Positions 47,288-59,929 of a stretch of 64,000 nucleotides of DNA are shown here, one piece after another. How positions within the stretch are numbered: position 1 is the first letter of the stretch; every line of letters begins with the position of its first letter. Source of the stretch: Prosopocoilus inquinatus (lineage: Eukaryota; Arthropoda; Insecta; Coleoptera; Lucanidae); the NCBI GenBank assembly GCA_036172665.1, contig CM069877.1:23771001-23835000 (forward strand), written 5' to 3'. Position numbers and translations under genes: made by a program. The notes beneath the pieces are model-generated. The model saw only the letters and a list, made by a program, of their open reading frames with translations. It made no database searches and was not told the DNA's origin.

Positions 47288-47995
47288 ATGGCGAGCAGCA
47301 ATTCACAGAAACATAGTTTTCAATACCAGTTTGCTATATTCGGGTTTGAAACTTTCCACCCGGTATGTGATCAAGTTCGTCCTAATACCTCTGCCATTAA
47401 TACATTATTAGAGGATACGTGCATATTGTCTTCGCAATAATTTAGATCATCGGTATCGGTATTTAATTGATGGAAAGAAAATTGTACATTTTTATGACGT
47501 ACCTCATTTAATGAAAGGCATCCGTAAAGGATTATTAAAGAACGACCTCCACTTTGCAGAAGATGATAAAGCAAAAGTAGCATCTTGGTCACACGTAATG
47601 CAGTTATGTGAAATGGATCAGAGAATGGGACACTATTCACAGTTTTATCATTTGACAGATGAACGTATCCTTCCAAACAAAATTAAAAAAATGACCAGGA
47701 ATGTTTTTCGTCATGGACGCTGAAGAATTGATTGAAATCGTGCGAAACTATCTGGAATTATATGATTTATCAAGGTGAAAAATTGCACACAGGTGTTTAG
47801 TCATACTGTGGGTACTTCAATGAAAGCAAGAGGACTGATCAGTGTAGAGTTAAGTCCTCAGTCTCAATTCTATATCAGTCCACAAGCCTCTGATACAGCA
47901 GATTTACTGCTTTACTTTGATAAACTGTTTGATAGTGTGAACGGCAATTTACTGAAACCCTTACCGGGTAAGGAGTCGAGAGGTGTAGTGACACA
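47288..47995 (+). pseudogene. P-element/THAP9-type transposase fragment
   Basis: Three frames together read VCDQVRPNTSAINTLLEDT, then DGKKIVHFYDVPHLMKGIRK..LLKND..ASWSHVMQLCEMDQ..HLTDERILPNKIKKM, then FSHTVGTSMKA and SDTADLLLYFDKLFDSVNG..KESRGVVT. This is the order of P-element family transposases (DVPHLxKxxRN, ASWSH, KLFDSxNG). At least two frameshifts and stops; the N-terminal THAP part is absent. It is cut off by LTR sequence at about 47996. Confidence 0.75.
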
Positions 47996-48119
47996 AAAAA
48001 CTGCGCAAACAGATTTATTTTTAGCATCAGTACGCCACCTTGCGTCACAGATCATGATCGAAGACTACTCGATTATTCTAGTATGTGCGAGTAACAGAGG
48101 GCTCTACTGTATAAGCCGT
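47996..48119 (+). repeat. Fragment of Gypsy LTR related to element A
   Basis: Similar to 5574-5690 (GCGCAAACAGAT..TATTTTTAGCATCAGT..CGCCACCTTGC..TCACAGA..ATAAGCCGT). It ends at CCGT, where the CsRn1-like element is inserted. Confidence 0.7.
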
Positions 48120-48265
48120 TGTAGTGATTTATATATTAAATCACATTAATGTTTTTTTTAATTAGCAAACTTTTTATACAAAGAATTGTATTGACAATTA
48201 AGTTGTTTTTTTTTTTCTTAATCACTACTACGTTTTTTTATTTAAAATCATTGCCAGTCGCCACA
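48120..48265 (-). repeat. 3' LTR of CsRn1-like element
   Basis: Starts TGTAGTGATTTATATATTAA and ends CAGTCGCCACA in + orientation. Differs from the other LTR by a few bases and homopolymer length. Confidence 0.9.
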
Positions 48266-51200
48266 GTACTCCCCCGCGAGTGAACTGGTTCCAGGAACGA
48301 TACTCTTTTCTTCTTCGCTCCAGGGTATGTTCGTAGGGTGGAATTGTCTCGTTCATGGTCTATTTCTGTAAAGGCTGGTTTTAAACGATCAATTGAAATG
48401 TTAGATGGTTTTCCGTCTAGGTCAACTTCAAAACAGCAATCATTTATTCTGCGAAGAACTTTGTAAGGTCCTTTATACGGTTGGTCTAGTGGTTTCTTGA
48501 CTCCATCCATTCTCACGAATACATGAGAGCATGTGTGAAGAGTTTTATGCACGAAAATTCTTGGTTTTTGATGGTGCGAAGTTGGCTGAGGTCGGATTTT
48601 CCTCATGGCTTGTCGGAGTTGTTCTAAAAAAAATGGTTTGGTCTTGCAGAAATTGTTCTTGGTGGAAGTATTCTCCTGGCAGTCTTAGGGTTGTACCATA
48701 AGTCATTTCTGCTGCCGATGTTCCTATATCTTCTTTGAGACTGTTTCTTAAACCCAATAGTACGATTGGGAGTGCTTTTGTCCAGTTTGCTGTCTCATGG
48801 CATTTTATTGCAGATTTCAAAGTCCTATGCCATCGTTCTACAGTCCCATTTGATTGTGGGTGGTAGGCTGTTGTTTTCACTGTTTTAGCTCCTATTATTT
48901 TCGTCATGGCATCGAACAGTTGCGAATCAAACTGTGTTCCTCTATCCGTGGTGATGATGGCCGGTGCTCCGAATCTTGACACCCATGCATTGAAAAATGT
49001 GTCCACGATGGTGTCTGCGGTGATGTCCTTTATAGGCACTGCTTCTGGCCATCGCGTGAAACGGTCTATCATTGTGAGGCAATAACGAAAACCTTGGGAT
49101 GTTGGCATTGGACCAATGATGTCCATGTGCACGTGGTAGAATCGTTCATCTGGTATCGGGATATGTTCAGGTCGACGTTTTATGTGTCGGCTGATTTTTG
49201 ATCGTTGACATGGTAGGCATGTGCGAGCCCAATCGATGATGTCTTTATTCATCGATGGCCAGACGAATTTTTCCGCAATTGCTCTTCTGGTAGCTCGTCC
49301 GCTGGTGTGTGCAGTGTTGTGCACAGTATCGAAAATCTTCTTCCTCAACGCTACTGGTATGTAAGGTCGAATGGAATCCGTGGATATGTCACAATATACT
49401 TTTGTTTCGGTTCCGTCGAGTCTTAATTGTTTAAGATTAAGTGACCCTGCATCTTGTAGTAGCTGTTGGAGTTCACCATCAGTAAGTTGACTTTCAGCGA
49501 TATCTTCGGTCGTTACGATCACAGGTAACTTGATGCTATCAATCCGAGATAGAGCGTCAGCTACGCAGTTGTCTTCTCCTGATATGTGAATAATGCTTGT
49601 GGTGTATTGTCCAATGTAATCCAAATATCTTTGCTGCCTTGGAGAAGCTTTAGATTGTTTCTGATTGAAAGCATAAGTTAGCGGTTTGTGATCCGTAAAG
49701 ATTACCGTATTTCTTCCTTCAATCATATGCTTAAAGAATTTCACAGACAGATAAATGGCTAACAATTCACGGTCATAAGCACTATATTTAGTTTGAGTTG
49801 GAGACATTTTCTTTGAAAAAAATCCCAGTGGTTGTCTTTTTCCATTGTCGATTTGTTCTAAAACAGCGCCTACTGCAGTGTCTGAGGCGTCGGTGACCAA
49901 AACTAGTTTGGCTTGTTCAGCTGGGTGTGCTAATAATGTTATTTCGCTGAGTTGCTTCTTACATTCGTAGAATGCTTTTTCAGCTGTTGGTGTCCACTGG
50001 ATTGGCCTTTTGTCCCGTTTCTTTGCTCCAGCCGTCAGCGCGTGAAGTTCTGCTTGTGGTTGTGCAGCGTTTCGTATAAATCTCCTGTAGAAATTTAACA
50101 TTCCCAGAAACCTTCTTAGTTCAAAAATATTTTTGGGTCTAGGTAGTTCCTGAAGAATCTTCACACGGTGTTCTAGAGGTTCAGTTCCCTTGATTGAAAC
50201 ACGGTGTCCCAAGTACTCGACGCTTGATTTTCCAAGGAAACATTTGCTTGTTTTGATCGTGAGTCCGTGGTGTTGTAGCCTTGCGAAAACTTGGTCCAGA
50301 TGATCTTTGTGTTCTGCTTCTGTCCTCGAAGCAATAAGAATATCGTCAATATAACAGAATGCAAAATCAATACCTCGAAGAACTGTGTCCATGAACCGTT
50401 GGAAAGTTTGAGCAGCGTTCGCTAAACCAAATGGCATCACTTGGAATTCAAACAGGCCAAAAGGTGTTATGATGGCGGTTTTCTTACTGTCTTCGGGTGC
50501 CATCGGAATATGAAAGTAGGCTCTTTCCAGGTCAATAGTTGAGAATATTGTGCATCCATGTAGCCTTTGGGCGATATCTTGTATGTGCGGCACCGGGTAT
50601 TTATCAGGAATTGTAATTTTGTTCAATGCTCTGTAATCCCCGCAGATTCGCCAGTTACCATCTTTCTTCATCTTCATAAGTATAGCGCTGGAATACGGAC
50701 TGTTTGATGGTTTGACAATGCCCGTAGCTATCCAGTTTTCAATTTCCTTTTTCGCTTGTCTGTACCTCTCTGGTGAAAGGCGTCTAGCATTGTCGGTGCA
50801 TGGTGGTCCTTTAGTTAGGATGTGATGCTGAACGTGGTGTTTAGGCTGTCGCAATTGAACTGGCTGTGTAACTTCAGGATACTTCTTCAAGACTTCATGA
50901 AACCTCATTTCACTGCTTACTGTAGTGAGTGTGGGTATTGTCGTTCTGGTGAATGATCCAGGCGTGGTTCTGCATGTCATGTTATCCACCAAACGTTTAT
51001 TCCTTAGATCAGGTAACAATTGGTATTCATGGAGAAAATCGTTTCCTAAGATGGGTAGACTGACGTCGGCGACGAGGAATGTCCAGGTGAACAAACGCTT
51101 CAGCCCTAGATCCAAAGTTAGTTGTGTTTCTCCGTATGTGTGAATCCTTGTCTCGTTTGCAGCGTAAAGGGTTTTGTTTGTCCATTTGGTATGTTTCACG

Positions 51201-51367
51201 CGGTTGCGTGGTAATACTGATGCGTCGACGCCTGTATCCACTAGGAAACGCAGCCCTGTTTTTTTATCAGTGACGGTGAGGCGTTTTGGTGAGGAGTTAC
51301 CACCAGCGGCTGCCTCAACGCACGCCGGTGATCTTAGTTTTCCTGGTGCTGCTTTTTCCAAGAACAA
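48238..51367 (-). pseudogene. pol: Pol of CsRn1-like element, one frameshift
   Basis: Protease [15 protein letters not shown] with [11 protein letters not shown], RNase [17 protein letters not shown], integrase HHCC ([15 protein letters not shown]) and core ([28 protein letters not shown]), then PYKGPYKVLRRIND in another frame (48606-48238). The frame change lies at an 8-base homopolymer (48626-48633), probably a one-base indel. Pol overlaps gag by 34 nt in the -1 frame, which fits programmed -1 frameshifting at the A-rich site near 51356. Confidence 0.88.
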
Positions 51368-52197
51368 GGACGTCGACAGCGATACGCCTCTGCTCCAAAT
51401 CTATTGTGGTAGTAACAAAATGTGGGGTTGGTGTGTCCTTCTGTTTTGTGTTGAATTCGTGACTTGCTCCGGTGTCGTTGACGTCCTCGTTGGGCCTTTA
51501 ATTCAGCGACTTCTTGTGTAAGTGCTTCAACTCGAGCTACGAGTCCTGTAATTTCAGTTGATTCATGCGATGGCGTAGGCGGAAGAATGTGCGAATCCAA
51601 TGAGGTGGTGCGCTCTCTAGGTATCCAATGTGATTGGCTTGTAGTTGCAATATGGGGTTGAAAAACGTCCATAATGCGATCGGCCATCACGGCTATAGTC
51701 GCGAGATCACTGTCAGTGCCCACCGCTAAAATTCCTCGAGCATTCTCTGGTAGTTGTTCCAGGAATATCGTTCTCAAAATTTCTTCAGGACATTTGGCGC
51801 CCGCAAGGTTGCGAATGCGTTGGAGATACACGCTTGGCTTTTCATCTCCCATGGGTTGCCCACGAAGAAGTTTGCGTAGTTTAGTCTCAACGGAATCGGA
51901 TAAAATGCTTATGATTCGATTTTTTACCGCTTCGTACTTGCCTGTGGATGGCGGTGCGTCCACTATGTCCCCGATCAGATCCAAAATATCTGATTCTAAG
52001 CTAGTCACTACGTGACGGTACATTGATATATCACTTTTGATGTTGTGTGATTCAAAAATCATTTCGCATAAAGTGAAATAACGTGCTGGGCAATTTCTTA
52101 GAAAAGGTTGCGGCATTTTAATTAATTTGAATGTTCCTACGTGGTCTCCGTTGCTCGTGCTTTCAATAATTGGCGTCTGTTGTGGAGTAGACATCAT
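51334..52197 (-). CDS. gag: Gag of CsRn1-like element
   Basis: About 287 residues from ATGATGTCT (52197). The longer frame to 52233 uses a GTG inside the primer site and is rejected. The C-terminus has a Cys-X2-His-X9-Cys-X3-Cys finger ([18 protein letters not shown]), typical of CsRn1 gag and unlike the CCHC knuckle of element A. The body contains [10 protein letters not shown], as in related gags. No lesion. Confidence 0.85.
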   Translation of the reverse strand: MMSTPQQTPIIESTSNGDHVGTFKLIKMPQPFLRNCPARYFTLCEMIFESHNIKSDISMYRHVVTSLESDILDLIGDIVDAPPSTGKYEAVKNRIISILSDSVETKLRKLLRGQPMGDEKPSVYLQRIRNLAGAKCPEEILRTIFLEQLPENARGILAVGTDSDLATIAVMADRIMDVFQPHIATTSQSHWIPRERTTSLDSHILPPTPSHESTEITGLVARVEALTQEVAELKAQRGRQRHRSKSRIQHKTEGHTNPTFCYYHNRFGAEAYRCRRPCSWKKQHQEN

Positions 52198-52225
52198 CAG
52201 CTGCTCTTGAATACTCTTGTACTCA

Positions 52226-52247
52226 CTGATCACGTCGGTGTCACCAA
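52226..52247 (-). promoter_or_regulatory. tRNA-Trp primer-binding site
   Basis: The plus strand reads ATCACGTCGGTGTCACCA just before the LTR. It equals the 3' end of insect tRNA-Trp including CCA, with one mismatch (from memory of the tRNA). This primer is the hallmark of CsRn1-group elements. Confidence 0.75.
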
Positions 52248-52249
52248 TT

Positions 52250-52393
52250 TGTAGTGATTTATATATTAAATCACATTAATGCTTTTTTTAATTAGCAAAT
52301 TTTTTATACAAAGAATTGTATTGACAATTAAGTTGTTTTTTTTTTCTTAATCACTACTACGTTTTTTATTTAAAATCATTGCCAGTCGCCACA
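52250..52393 (-). repeat. 5' LTR of CsRn1-like element
   Basis: Partner of 48120-48265. It is adjacent to the primer site. Confidence 0.9.
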
Positions 52394-52399
52394 CCGTAC

Positions 52400-53245
52400 T
52401 AAGGCACTCGATCTCTGTCTAAGGACACAGGTACTGCCATCATATGGTTTTGACACTTGACGGTGGGTATTTGACCTTGAACGAGCGGGTTGTCAAAAAT
52501 GATAAGCTGCATACTTTATGTAAACCAGAATGCAAATGTAGCGTAAAACACTTTAAATTTCTATTTTATTAACGCAACATATAAGTTTATAATACATCTA
52601 AGCGTTAATAGTGTTAATACGACACAATAAATGGAAAAATAACCCAAAAAGCATACATAAGTATGATGTTGACATGAGTATATTGGACGCTTTTCAGGTA
52701 AAATATTAAATTCACTTAAAACTTCGAAATTATTTCCATGCATAAATTTCTAAATAGTTAATTGTATGAACAGAAGTTTCAATGATTTATTTGTTAATAT
52801 TGAAACTAAAAGAACTGTGGATGATTGTAATTTTACTAACTTGAAAAATAATTAGATTTAGCAAATTCTAAAACCAAGGTTCAGTTTCCAGTCCAAAGAA
52901 CCATAAGTTATACTTGACCAAAACACATGCTTTTTAAGCAGAACCAAAGAGCAGAACTTACAGTTTCTCCTAATAAAAATTGACTCTTGTTCGGTTAAAG
53001 ATTAAAAACTTACAGTTTTCCATTTATTATGTCATATTCCTATTGTAAACGCTTGGAGTTATTATAAATTTATATTTTGTCTCAATAAAATGGAAATTTA
53101 AAGTAATTTGCCTCATTTTTCGTTTTGATTTACATAAAATATTCCAGTTTGTCATTTTTGACAACCCAATCGTTCAAGGTCAAATACCCACTGTCGCGTG
53201 TATGATGGCAGTACCTGTATCCTTAGACAGAGATCGAGTGCCTTA
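52400..53245. mobile_element. Inverted-repeat element, about 105-bp TIRs
   Basis: Arms from TAAGGCACTCGATCTCTGTC to about 52505, and the inverted copy 53145-53245, with a few differences. The ends are CTAA / TTAA, so either TA (mariner) or TTAA (piggyBac-type) targets are possible. The centre is AT-rich with no recognised coding region. It abuts the CsRn1-like element. Confidence 0.7.
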
Positions 53246-53391
53246 AGCCCAAGGATAGTTGACATACAAGATTGCTCAATCGTCCGATATCGTCTGCCGG
53301 GCCCGTGTATAATTAGAGTTATTAGGTGTTTAAATACTTACTTCTCTACGACACTTAGGCTGAGTTGCACCGACATTTGAAATTAAATGCC

Positions 53392-53526
53392 TAAGGCCCG
53401 ATTTCACCATCACAGTTTAACTTTAAACTTCGCTTTATTCCAATGGTAACAATTGCAAGGATAATTGTTTCCATAGGAATAAAACGGAGCTTAATATTAA
53501 ACTGTGCTGAAGAAACCGGGCCTTAA
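53392..53526. mobile_element. Nested MITE of the GGCCCGGTTTC type
   Basis: Arms AAGGCCCGATTTCACCATCA / inverted GAAACCGGGCCTT, about 135 bp. Related to the 108-bp MITE at 37123. Confidence 0.65.
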
Positions 53527-53702
53527 TCCATGTTAGTTAATGTGTGATTAAAATTTAATTCATGTTAAAACAAACGCTGTTGCACCGACGTATTTTTAAC
53601 TCGAATTAGTTGATTTGCAACGTCACTAATACAGTATCAAAACTGTGACGTTTAGCATTATGATTGGCCATTTATCTAGTCCGTTTGTATTCAGATGTGT
53701 CA

Positions 53703-53912
53703 CTAGAGGCAGTATCTATTTTGTGTGCGTTTAAAAATTGAAAAGAGAGAACGCAGATATAATATTACGGATACTATTTTCACATGCATACAGTCGCTGG
53801 CGCCAATCACTCTGGGAAATCGTCGTATTTGATGAAATGCACCAATAATTTTGTTAATTTTCATTGATGCCTGGGCCATATAACTATATAAATTCTCTGG
53901 AATTTGCATCAA
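53703..53912 (-). pseudogene. Harbinger (HARBI1-like) nuclease fragment
   Basis: RRFPRVIGASDCMHVKI matches the F-P-x-V-I-G-A-x-D-C-x-H-I motif around the first catalytic Asp of Harbinger nucleases. Upstream NLYSYMAQASMKINKIIGAF fits less well. The rest of the gene is lost. Confidence 0.65.
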
Positions 53913-54539
53913 TTTGCTTTATAACACGTGGAAATATCCTACTGAGCTGAAGGCCCGCAACCTTCGCATGTGTCTGTTAATCTGTGCTGAAGATATTAAT
54001 ATGGTTCGCTAAAGCTTGCTGAAAACTTTCAGTAGCAAAAAATCGCAAAGTAATCAGTAACTGAGTAATTGCTGATATTGGAAAATTTCTAATTGTTGTA
54101 AGCTCTAATGCAGTGTTTCTCCACCTAGGTTCAGCAAAGGGGTGTTTAGATTCCTCCGCAAATAAAAACGGAAATCACACCACAAAAAAATTTGCCATGT
54201 AAAAGTAGCATAATGTCAATATTTTGATGAAACATTATCTCATATTTTAGTGCTAAGGTGGTCCCTAAGAAAAAAATATAAACACTGTAGAGTTCCTCGC
54301 TTTCGTTTCTTGCACCACTTCTTTAGAAAATCTTTAACGCATCTTACAATCTACATCAGCGTAAATCAATAATGGGTTAGTCCTTTTTTTGGAAATTTTC
54401 GGTCTTGGTATAATCTGATTCCGAGGATTGACCGTGGGAATCTCTTTTTTCAGAAGAAGACATAATTTTATGTTCCAGTACATCCCAATACGTTAATAAA
54501 CGCTTTTGGCTGACTTCCTGACTGACAACTGAAATTTAT

Positions 54540-56130
54540 GCATTAATTTGTGTTAGTTAATCCGTGAGTAAAATATTATTATTATTATTATTAAAATTAA
54601 AATATAATTCGTGTTAAAGCAAACGCTGTTGCACCGACGTATTTTTAACTCGAATTAGTTGATTTCCGATTAAAGTGAAACGTCATTAGTGTAGATGACG
54701 TGTCACGAGTAAGTATGACGTTACTGTTATGGTTTGTCATTATCCAGTCCGTTTGTATCCGATAGTCCATTTATGTACAACTCCCTTGCGGCTTCTCTTT
54801 TAAAAAGGGAACGTTAAACCAACTTCGTTAATTTAAATTAAATTCACAATAGCTGTTAACTCTTGTTCGATGAATTATAATATTGTTTATTATTATTATT
54901 AATGTAATTAACTAATGTAAGTAAGAGTAAGTAAATAAATATAAAAATATACCGGCAATGTTCAGAATTTAAAAAAATATTAGTTAGTTACTTAGTTAGC
55001 TATAGTATTGTGATATGCCCTCCAGTTTTCATAATGATTTAGTTTCAATTTTGGTTAATATAAAATGAAGTTTTTAGTTAAGAATAGAATTTCATAAAGT
55101 TGTTGCTCTTTGGTACTTAATTAAATGTCGTTAAAAATAAAAGACTTTAGAAACAAGCTGAAAATATCTTGACGTATCCTTAACTGGTTGTTTGCTTTTG
55201 ATAAAGCTGCTTGTTTCTAAAGTATTTTATTTTTCACATAAATTTTGCTAATATACGTCTCCGCATTTATTTTTGTTGGTTGTTGAATGCTTGACCAAAC
55301 GATTTGGCGTGGGTTTGAATCGTTTCCTGGTATGTGAGAAAAACTATTTTCATGTGTCGGTGAGTGTTCGGATTCTGACCGACTCCTTGGAATTGGATTT
55401 TCTGCGTTTTTCCGGGTTATAAGTTGAATGCCGAAAGAGTTATAAACATCTGTAAGTCGGTCGCAGTCGCCACGGGCAATATTAGTAACTAGCCAGCCGC
55501 CTCCTCAAAGGAATGGCTTTCTCAAATTACTTGATGGTATTAGAACGAAAATATATGATTTATAACTTTGAAAAAAAAAACCAAATAATTTCGTTGTTGT
55601 GGAAACCAAAATTACCAAGTCACACGTATTAGGACTCACAATGACCTGTAGATTCTAAATATGTAAAAATGTAAAAACCGTTGATGTAATTTCCGGTGAA
55701 ACCGGAAGTCGTACGGTGGCCAGTGCTGCGTCAGAAAATTTTTATTTAATTTATTTGTCCCAAATTTTATGTAAAATATTAAAATTCTAGAAGAGTGAAC
55801 ATATAGCATGGACACTCTGTATTGTGTATTGGATATGAGTTTATTAGAATTTTTTTCTTGTTTTGAACTCTCCTATCACCTGCCAAACTTTGTCCAGGTT
55901 TTTTTATGAACACCCTGTATATTTTATGAATTTACGTTATTTTTTAATTTTTAAAGAGAAATTTGTATTGTTTTCAAATTATGTTAATACAACTACTAAT
56001 TTCTTCGTGTTAAACAAACCACCGCTGCTTGTTCCAATATAATAATAATTTATTATTCATCTTTAATACATTTTCGATTATAATCGTTCAGAATAAAGCA
56101 TGATTTACGCTCTTGTACGCTTCAGAAATT
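54540..56130. other. Interior of Harbinger element, no gene recognised
   Basis: AT-rich, with a repeat of the 53570-53690 segment at 54600-54750. A CCTGTATATTTTATG motif near 55912 resembles a mariner-type end. No further coding seen. Confidence 0.45.
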
Positions 56131-56814
56131 TAAAATATATCCGTTTAACTCGTGTTAAACACTCTAATCAAACAATAATTCCGAATTAACTAATTCAGAT
56201 TTACTAATTATGATTAGGACAAACTACGATCGGTGCAACTCGAAAGTCTCTAATTCAGATTAGTTAACCTGTGTTAACGTTAATTGAGACTGAAATTGCA
56301 GGTCGTGAGTTAATTGCCGAATAAACTAACTCAAGTTTGTTAATCATAGATTAGGGCAAATTAAGGTCGGTGCAACTGAAAAGTCGCTAACTCAGATTAG
56401 TTAATCTGTGTTAACGTTAATCAAGGTCGGTGCAACTCAGCCTTAGTTTAAAAATTATATTATTGTAAACAAATTAATGAATTATCTAATTTCATTCAAT
56501 TTTTTTTTATAAAACACGTATTTATCTTTGCACGGATACTTCGAAAAATTGTTTCTTCGGGATAAATTCTCCACCGAGATTCAGAAATGTGTCCCGATAT
56601 TTTTAGGGTGAAAAGAACATCAACAAATAAGGTCATCTTTCTATACTGTGGCGAGCCACTCAGCACTACGTCACACTGAAGGCGTCAAGAAGCCGGTTCA
56701 TTATTATGCGTCATCAGGAGTCAGTCGAATTCTAACAGTGATCGTCGAAGTTAGATTTTAGTGTGTAAATAAATTGTTACAAATAAATTAGTTTGTAAGC
56801 CGCTCGAGTAGTCC

Positions 56815-59800
56815 TCGCTGAAGACGTTGTATTACCCAGCAGGACTGAGGTTATCGTCGACGCAAAACTGGACGGTGTTTTTCAGGATGGGCAAGTCATT
56901 ATGGTTGAACCTAATACTGATGATCAGAGGATTGGAAGAGGAGTCCTCGTTGGAAAAATGTTGTTGACGGCGAGGAAGGAAGTACCTGTCCGCCTGGTGA
57001 ACGTCAATTGTTTGTCCGTCAATATCAAGAAAGGAACCATCTTGGGAAGCTGCACCATGGTGTCCTCCATCTCCCGCCAACTTGAAACAAACGTGCCAGA
57101 AGCGAAAGTCCCAATGAAGTTATGGGAAATGGTTATGTCAACAGCTCAGGAATTGACTCCAGACCAGAAGACAAAAGAAAAGAATCTGATCGGCCGTTAT
57201 CAAGATGTATTCGAGGTAGAAAATGGATCCAAGGGAAGAACTGATGTCGTGAAACACAAAATAGAGACTGGAGAAGAAAGACCTATCCGTCAAGCTCCAA
57301 GGCGATTACCGTTGGCGAAGCGTGAGGAAGCGGAACGCATTATTCGTGAGATGGAAAAGGATAATGTAATAGAACCATCAAGCAGCCCGTGGACGTCACC
57401 AGTAGTGCTTGTGAAGAAGAAGGATGGGCCCACCAGGTTCTGTGTAGACTACCGGTTACACAACAATGTCACCAAGAAGGACAGCTATCTCCTGCCACGG
57501 ATTGATGATACCCTGGACACCCTGGCCGGCTCAAAGATCTTCTCAACTTTGGACTTAAAGAGTGGATATTGGCAAGAGGAACTGGCGCTTAAAAATCGAG
57601 AAAAGACGGCGTTTTCCATTGGTATGGGTCTGTGGCAGTTCACAGTAATGCCATTCGGGTTATGTAATGCCCCAGCGACATACGAGAGGTTAATGGAGAC
57701 GGTTCTGAAAGGTCTGTCCTGGACAACGTACATGGTGTACCTTGACGACATAATTGTCGTGGGAAAGACGTTCGACGACCACCTGGGAAACCTGGAAGGA
57801 TTGTTCCAGCGGCTTCGCGGAGCTGGACTAAAGCTTAGCCTCAAGAAGTGTCACCTGTTCCAGAAGGAAGTGAATTACCTGGGGCACATTGTTAATGGAA
57901 ATGGAATCGCCGTGGACCCTGTGAAGATTCAGGTGGTGAAAGACTGGCCAACTCACAGAAATAAACACCAAATAAGGAGTTTCCTTGGCCTGTGCACTTA
58001 CTATCAGCGCTACGTTCCTGGAGTTGCAGACATTGCTAAGCCGTTGACAAAACTCACTGAAGAAGGTCGTCCATTTGAATGGGACCAACAGTGTCAAACT
58101 GGTTTTGAACAACTAAAGCAGTACTTAATTAGTGCTCCTATTCTGAGTTATCCTCTCCCGGAAGGCAAGTTCGTCGTGGACACAGATGCTAGCAACGTTG
58201 GGATTGGTGGCGTACTCTCCCAGATACAAGAGGGGCAAGAGAAGGTGATCGGCTACTTCAGTAAAGTCATATCAAAGCCGGAACGAAACTATTGCGTCAC
58301 AAGAAGGGAATTGCTAGCCGTCGTAAAAACGATAGAACATTTCTACAAGTACTTGTATGGTAGACGCTTCCTCCTGAGGACCGTCCATGTCACTCTAAAA
58401 TGGCTTCTCCGTTTCAAGAACCCAGAAGGGCAAGTTGCAAGATGGATCGAACGACTTCAGGAGTACGATTTTGAAATTCAGCATCGGGCAGGAACTAGCC
58501 ATCGAAATGCCGATGCTTTGTCGAGAAGACCCTGTGCCGAAGAGTGTAAGCACTGTAGTCGTTTGAACGAGAAAGTAGCCACGACTGCGAGGACAGCCAT
58601 TGTTGACGACAAATGGCAAGGCGAAGAACTGCGAAGAGACCAGGAAAACGACCCGGATTTGAAATTAGTGCTAGAATGGAAAAGCAGGAACGCGAGGCCA
58701 ACCTGGGAAGAGGTAGCACCATGTGCACCGTCCGTAAAATCATACTGGGCGCAGTGGGACTCCATAGTGTTGAATCGTGGTCTTCTGAGACGAAGCATAG
58801 AAAATCAGGAAGGCATGGAACAGAAGACATAGTTACTAATCCCCAAGAATAGGGTGCCAGAAGTTCTGAGGGAACTTCACGATGGAACTTCGGGAAGGCA
58901 TCTGGGAGTTAAGAAGACTATGGACAAGGTGCGCGAAAGATTTTACTGGGTGAACTGCAAGGAAGACGTGAAGGATTGGTGCAGAAAGTGTGCAGTCTGC
59001 GCAGCCAGTAATGGTCCCCATAGGCGGGGCAAGGCCCCCATGAGACAGTACAACGTTGGAAGTCCTTTTGAGAGAGTTGCCATCGATGTAGCCGGGCCGT
59101 TTCCAGAAACGAATGGTAGAAACAAGTACATCGTCGTGGTAATGGACTACTTTAGTAAGTGGGTTGAAGCTTACGCCCTACCTAACCAAGAGGCAGTCAC
59201 TATTGCGGATGTCCTTGTCAGGGAATGGATCAGTCGGTATGGTGCACCTATGGAACTGCATTCAAACCAAGGAAGGAACTTTGAATCGGCCTTGTTCAAG
59301 AACGTGTGTACTCTGCTTGGCGTACAAAAAACTAGAACAACTGCACTCCACCCACAGTCGGACGGAATGGTGGAAAGGTTCAATAGAACCATCAACCGAT
59401 ATTTGTCCAAGGTCGTTTTCGATCATCAGAGGGACTGGGACACGTACATTCCCCAGTTCCTAATGGCATACCGCTCGTCCGTTCATGAGACAACAGGGGA
59501 GACTCCAGCGAAAGTGGTATTCGGGCGAGAGCCGAGACTGCCCTGCGACCTGAAGTTTGGTGTGAAGCCTGGCGAAGTCTCTGCCGACGAAGTTTACGTG
59601 AGCAAATTACGCAGGAAAATGGACGACATCCACAACCAAGTGCGTCGCAATATACAGACGGCCAGCGATCGGATGAAGGAGCACTATGACATCAACGCTC
59701 AACACGGGGGTACCAACCTGGAGTACTGGTTTGGCTTTATAACCACCAAAGACGTCAACTGCAGACCTCTTGGGAAGGTCCTTACAAAGTGATGAAACGG

Positions 59801-59910
59801 ATCAACGACGTCGTTTACCGCATCAAGAAGGTCCCCCATGGCAAACCCAAAGTAATCCACTTCAACCGGATAGCCCCGTACCATTGAGAAGCAGATGAAG
59901 GGACAGTACA
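56815..59910 (+). pseudogene. pol: Pol of Gypsy element C (RT, RNase H, integrase), broken
   Basis: RT, RNase H and the HHCC site match element B ([20 protein letters not shown]), but with a stop at 58830-58832 and a frameshift near 59709 from loss of one base in a G/A run. In the integrase core the second catalytic Asp is Asn (HSNQGRNF), and in RNase H the conserved RTDHAALKW is RTVHVTLKW. The element is therefore dead in trans as well as in frame. Confidence 0.88.
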
Positions 59911-59929
59911 AAGGGCGTAAGTTTCCTAA

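Larger units (their letters stand above)
48120..52393 (-). mobile_element. CsRn1-like Ty3/Gypsy element, near complete
   Basis: LTRs of 146 bp (48120-48265) and 144 bp (52250-52393), both TG..CA, almost identical, flanked by the 4-bp duplication CCGT (48116-48119, 52394-52397). Minus-strand order: LTR, tRNA-Trp primer site, gag, pol, LTR. Small LTRs, Trp primer and a CHCC gag finger together define the CsRn1 group. LTR identity indicates a recent insertion. Confidence 0.88.
53358..56442 (-). mobile_element. PIF/Harbinger element
   Basis: Ends GGCTGAGTTGCACCGAC / GTCGGTGCAACTCAGCC, flanked by TTA on both sides (53355-53357, 56443-56445), the diagnostic Harbinger target. Subterminal words such as GTTGCACCGACGTATTTTTA recur (53579, 54630), and CGGTGCAACT repeats near the right end. 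It contains a transposase relic at 53703-53912 and a nested MITE. Confidence 0.8.

Noticed and set aside
52198..52233. GTG start for CsRn1-like gag
   Set aside because: It overlaps the tRNA primer site; the tandem ATGATG just downstream is a better start.
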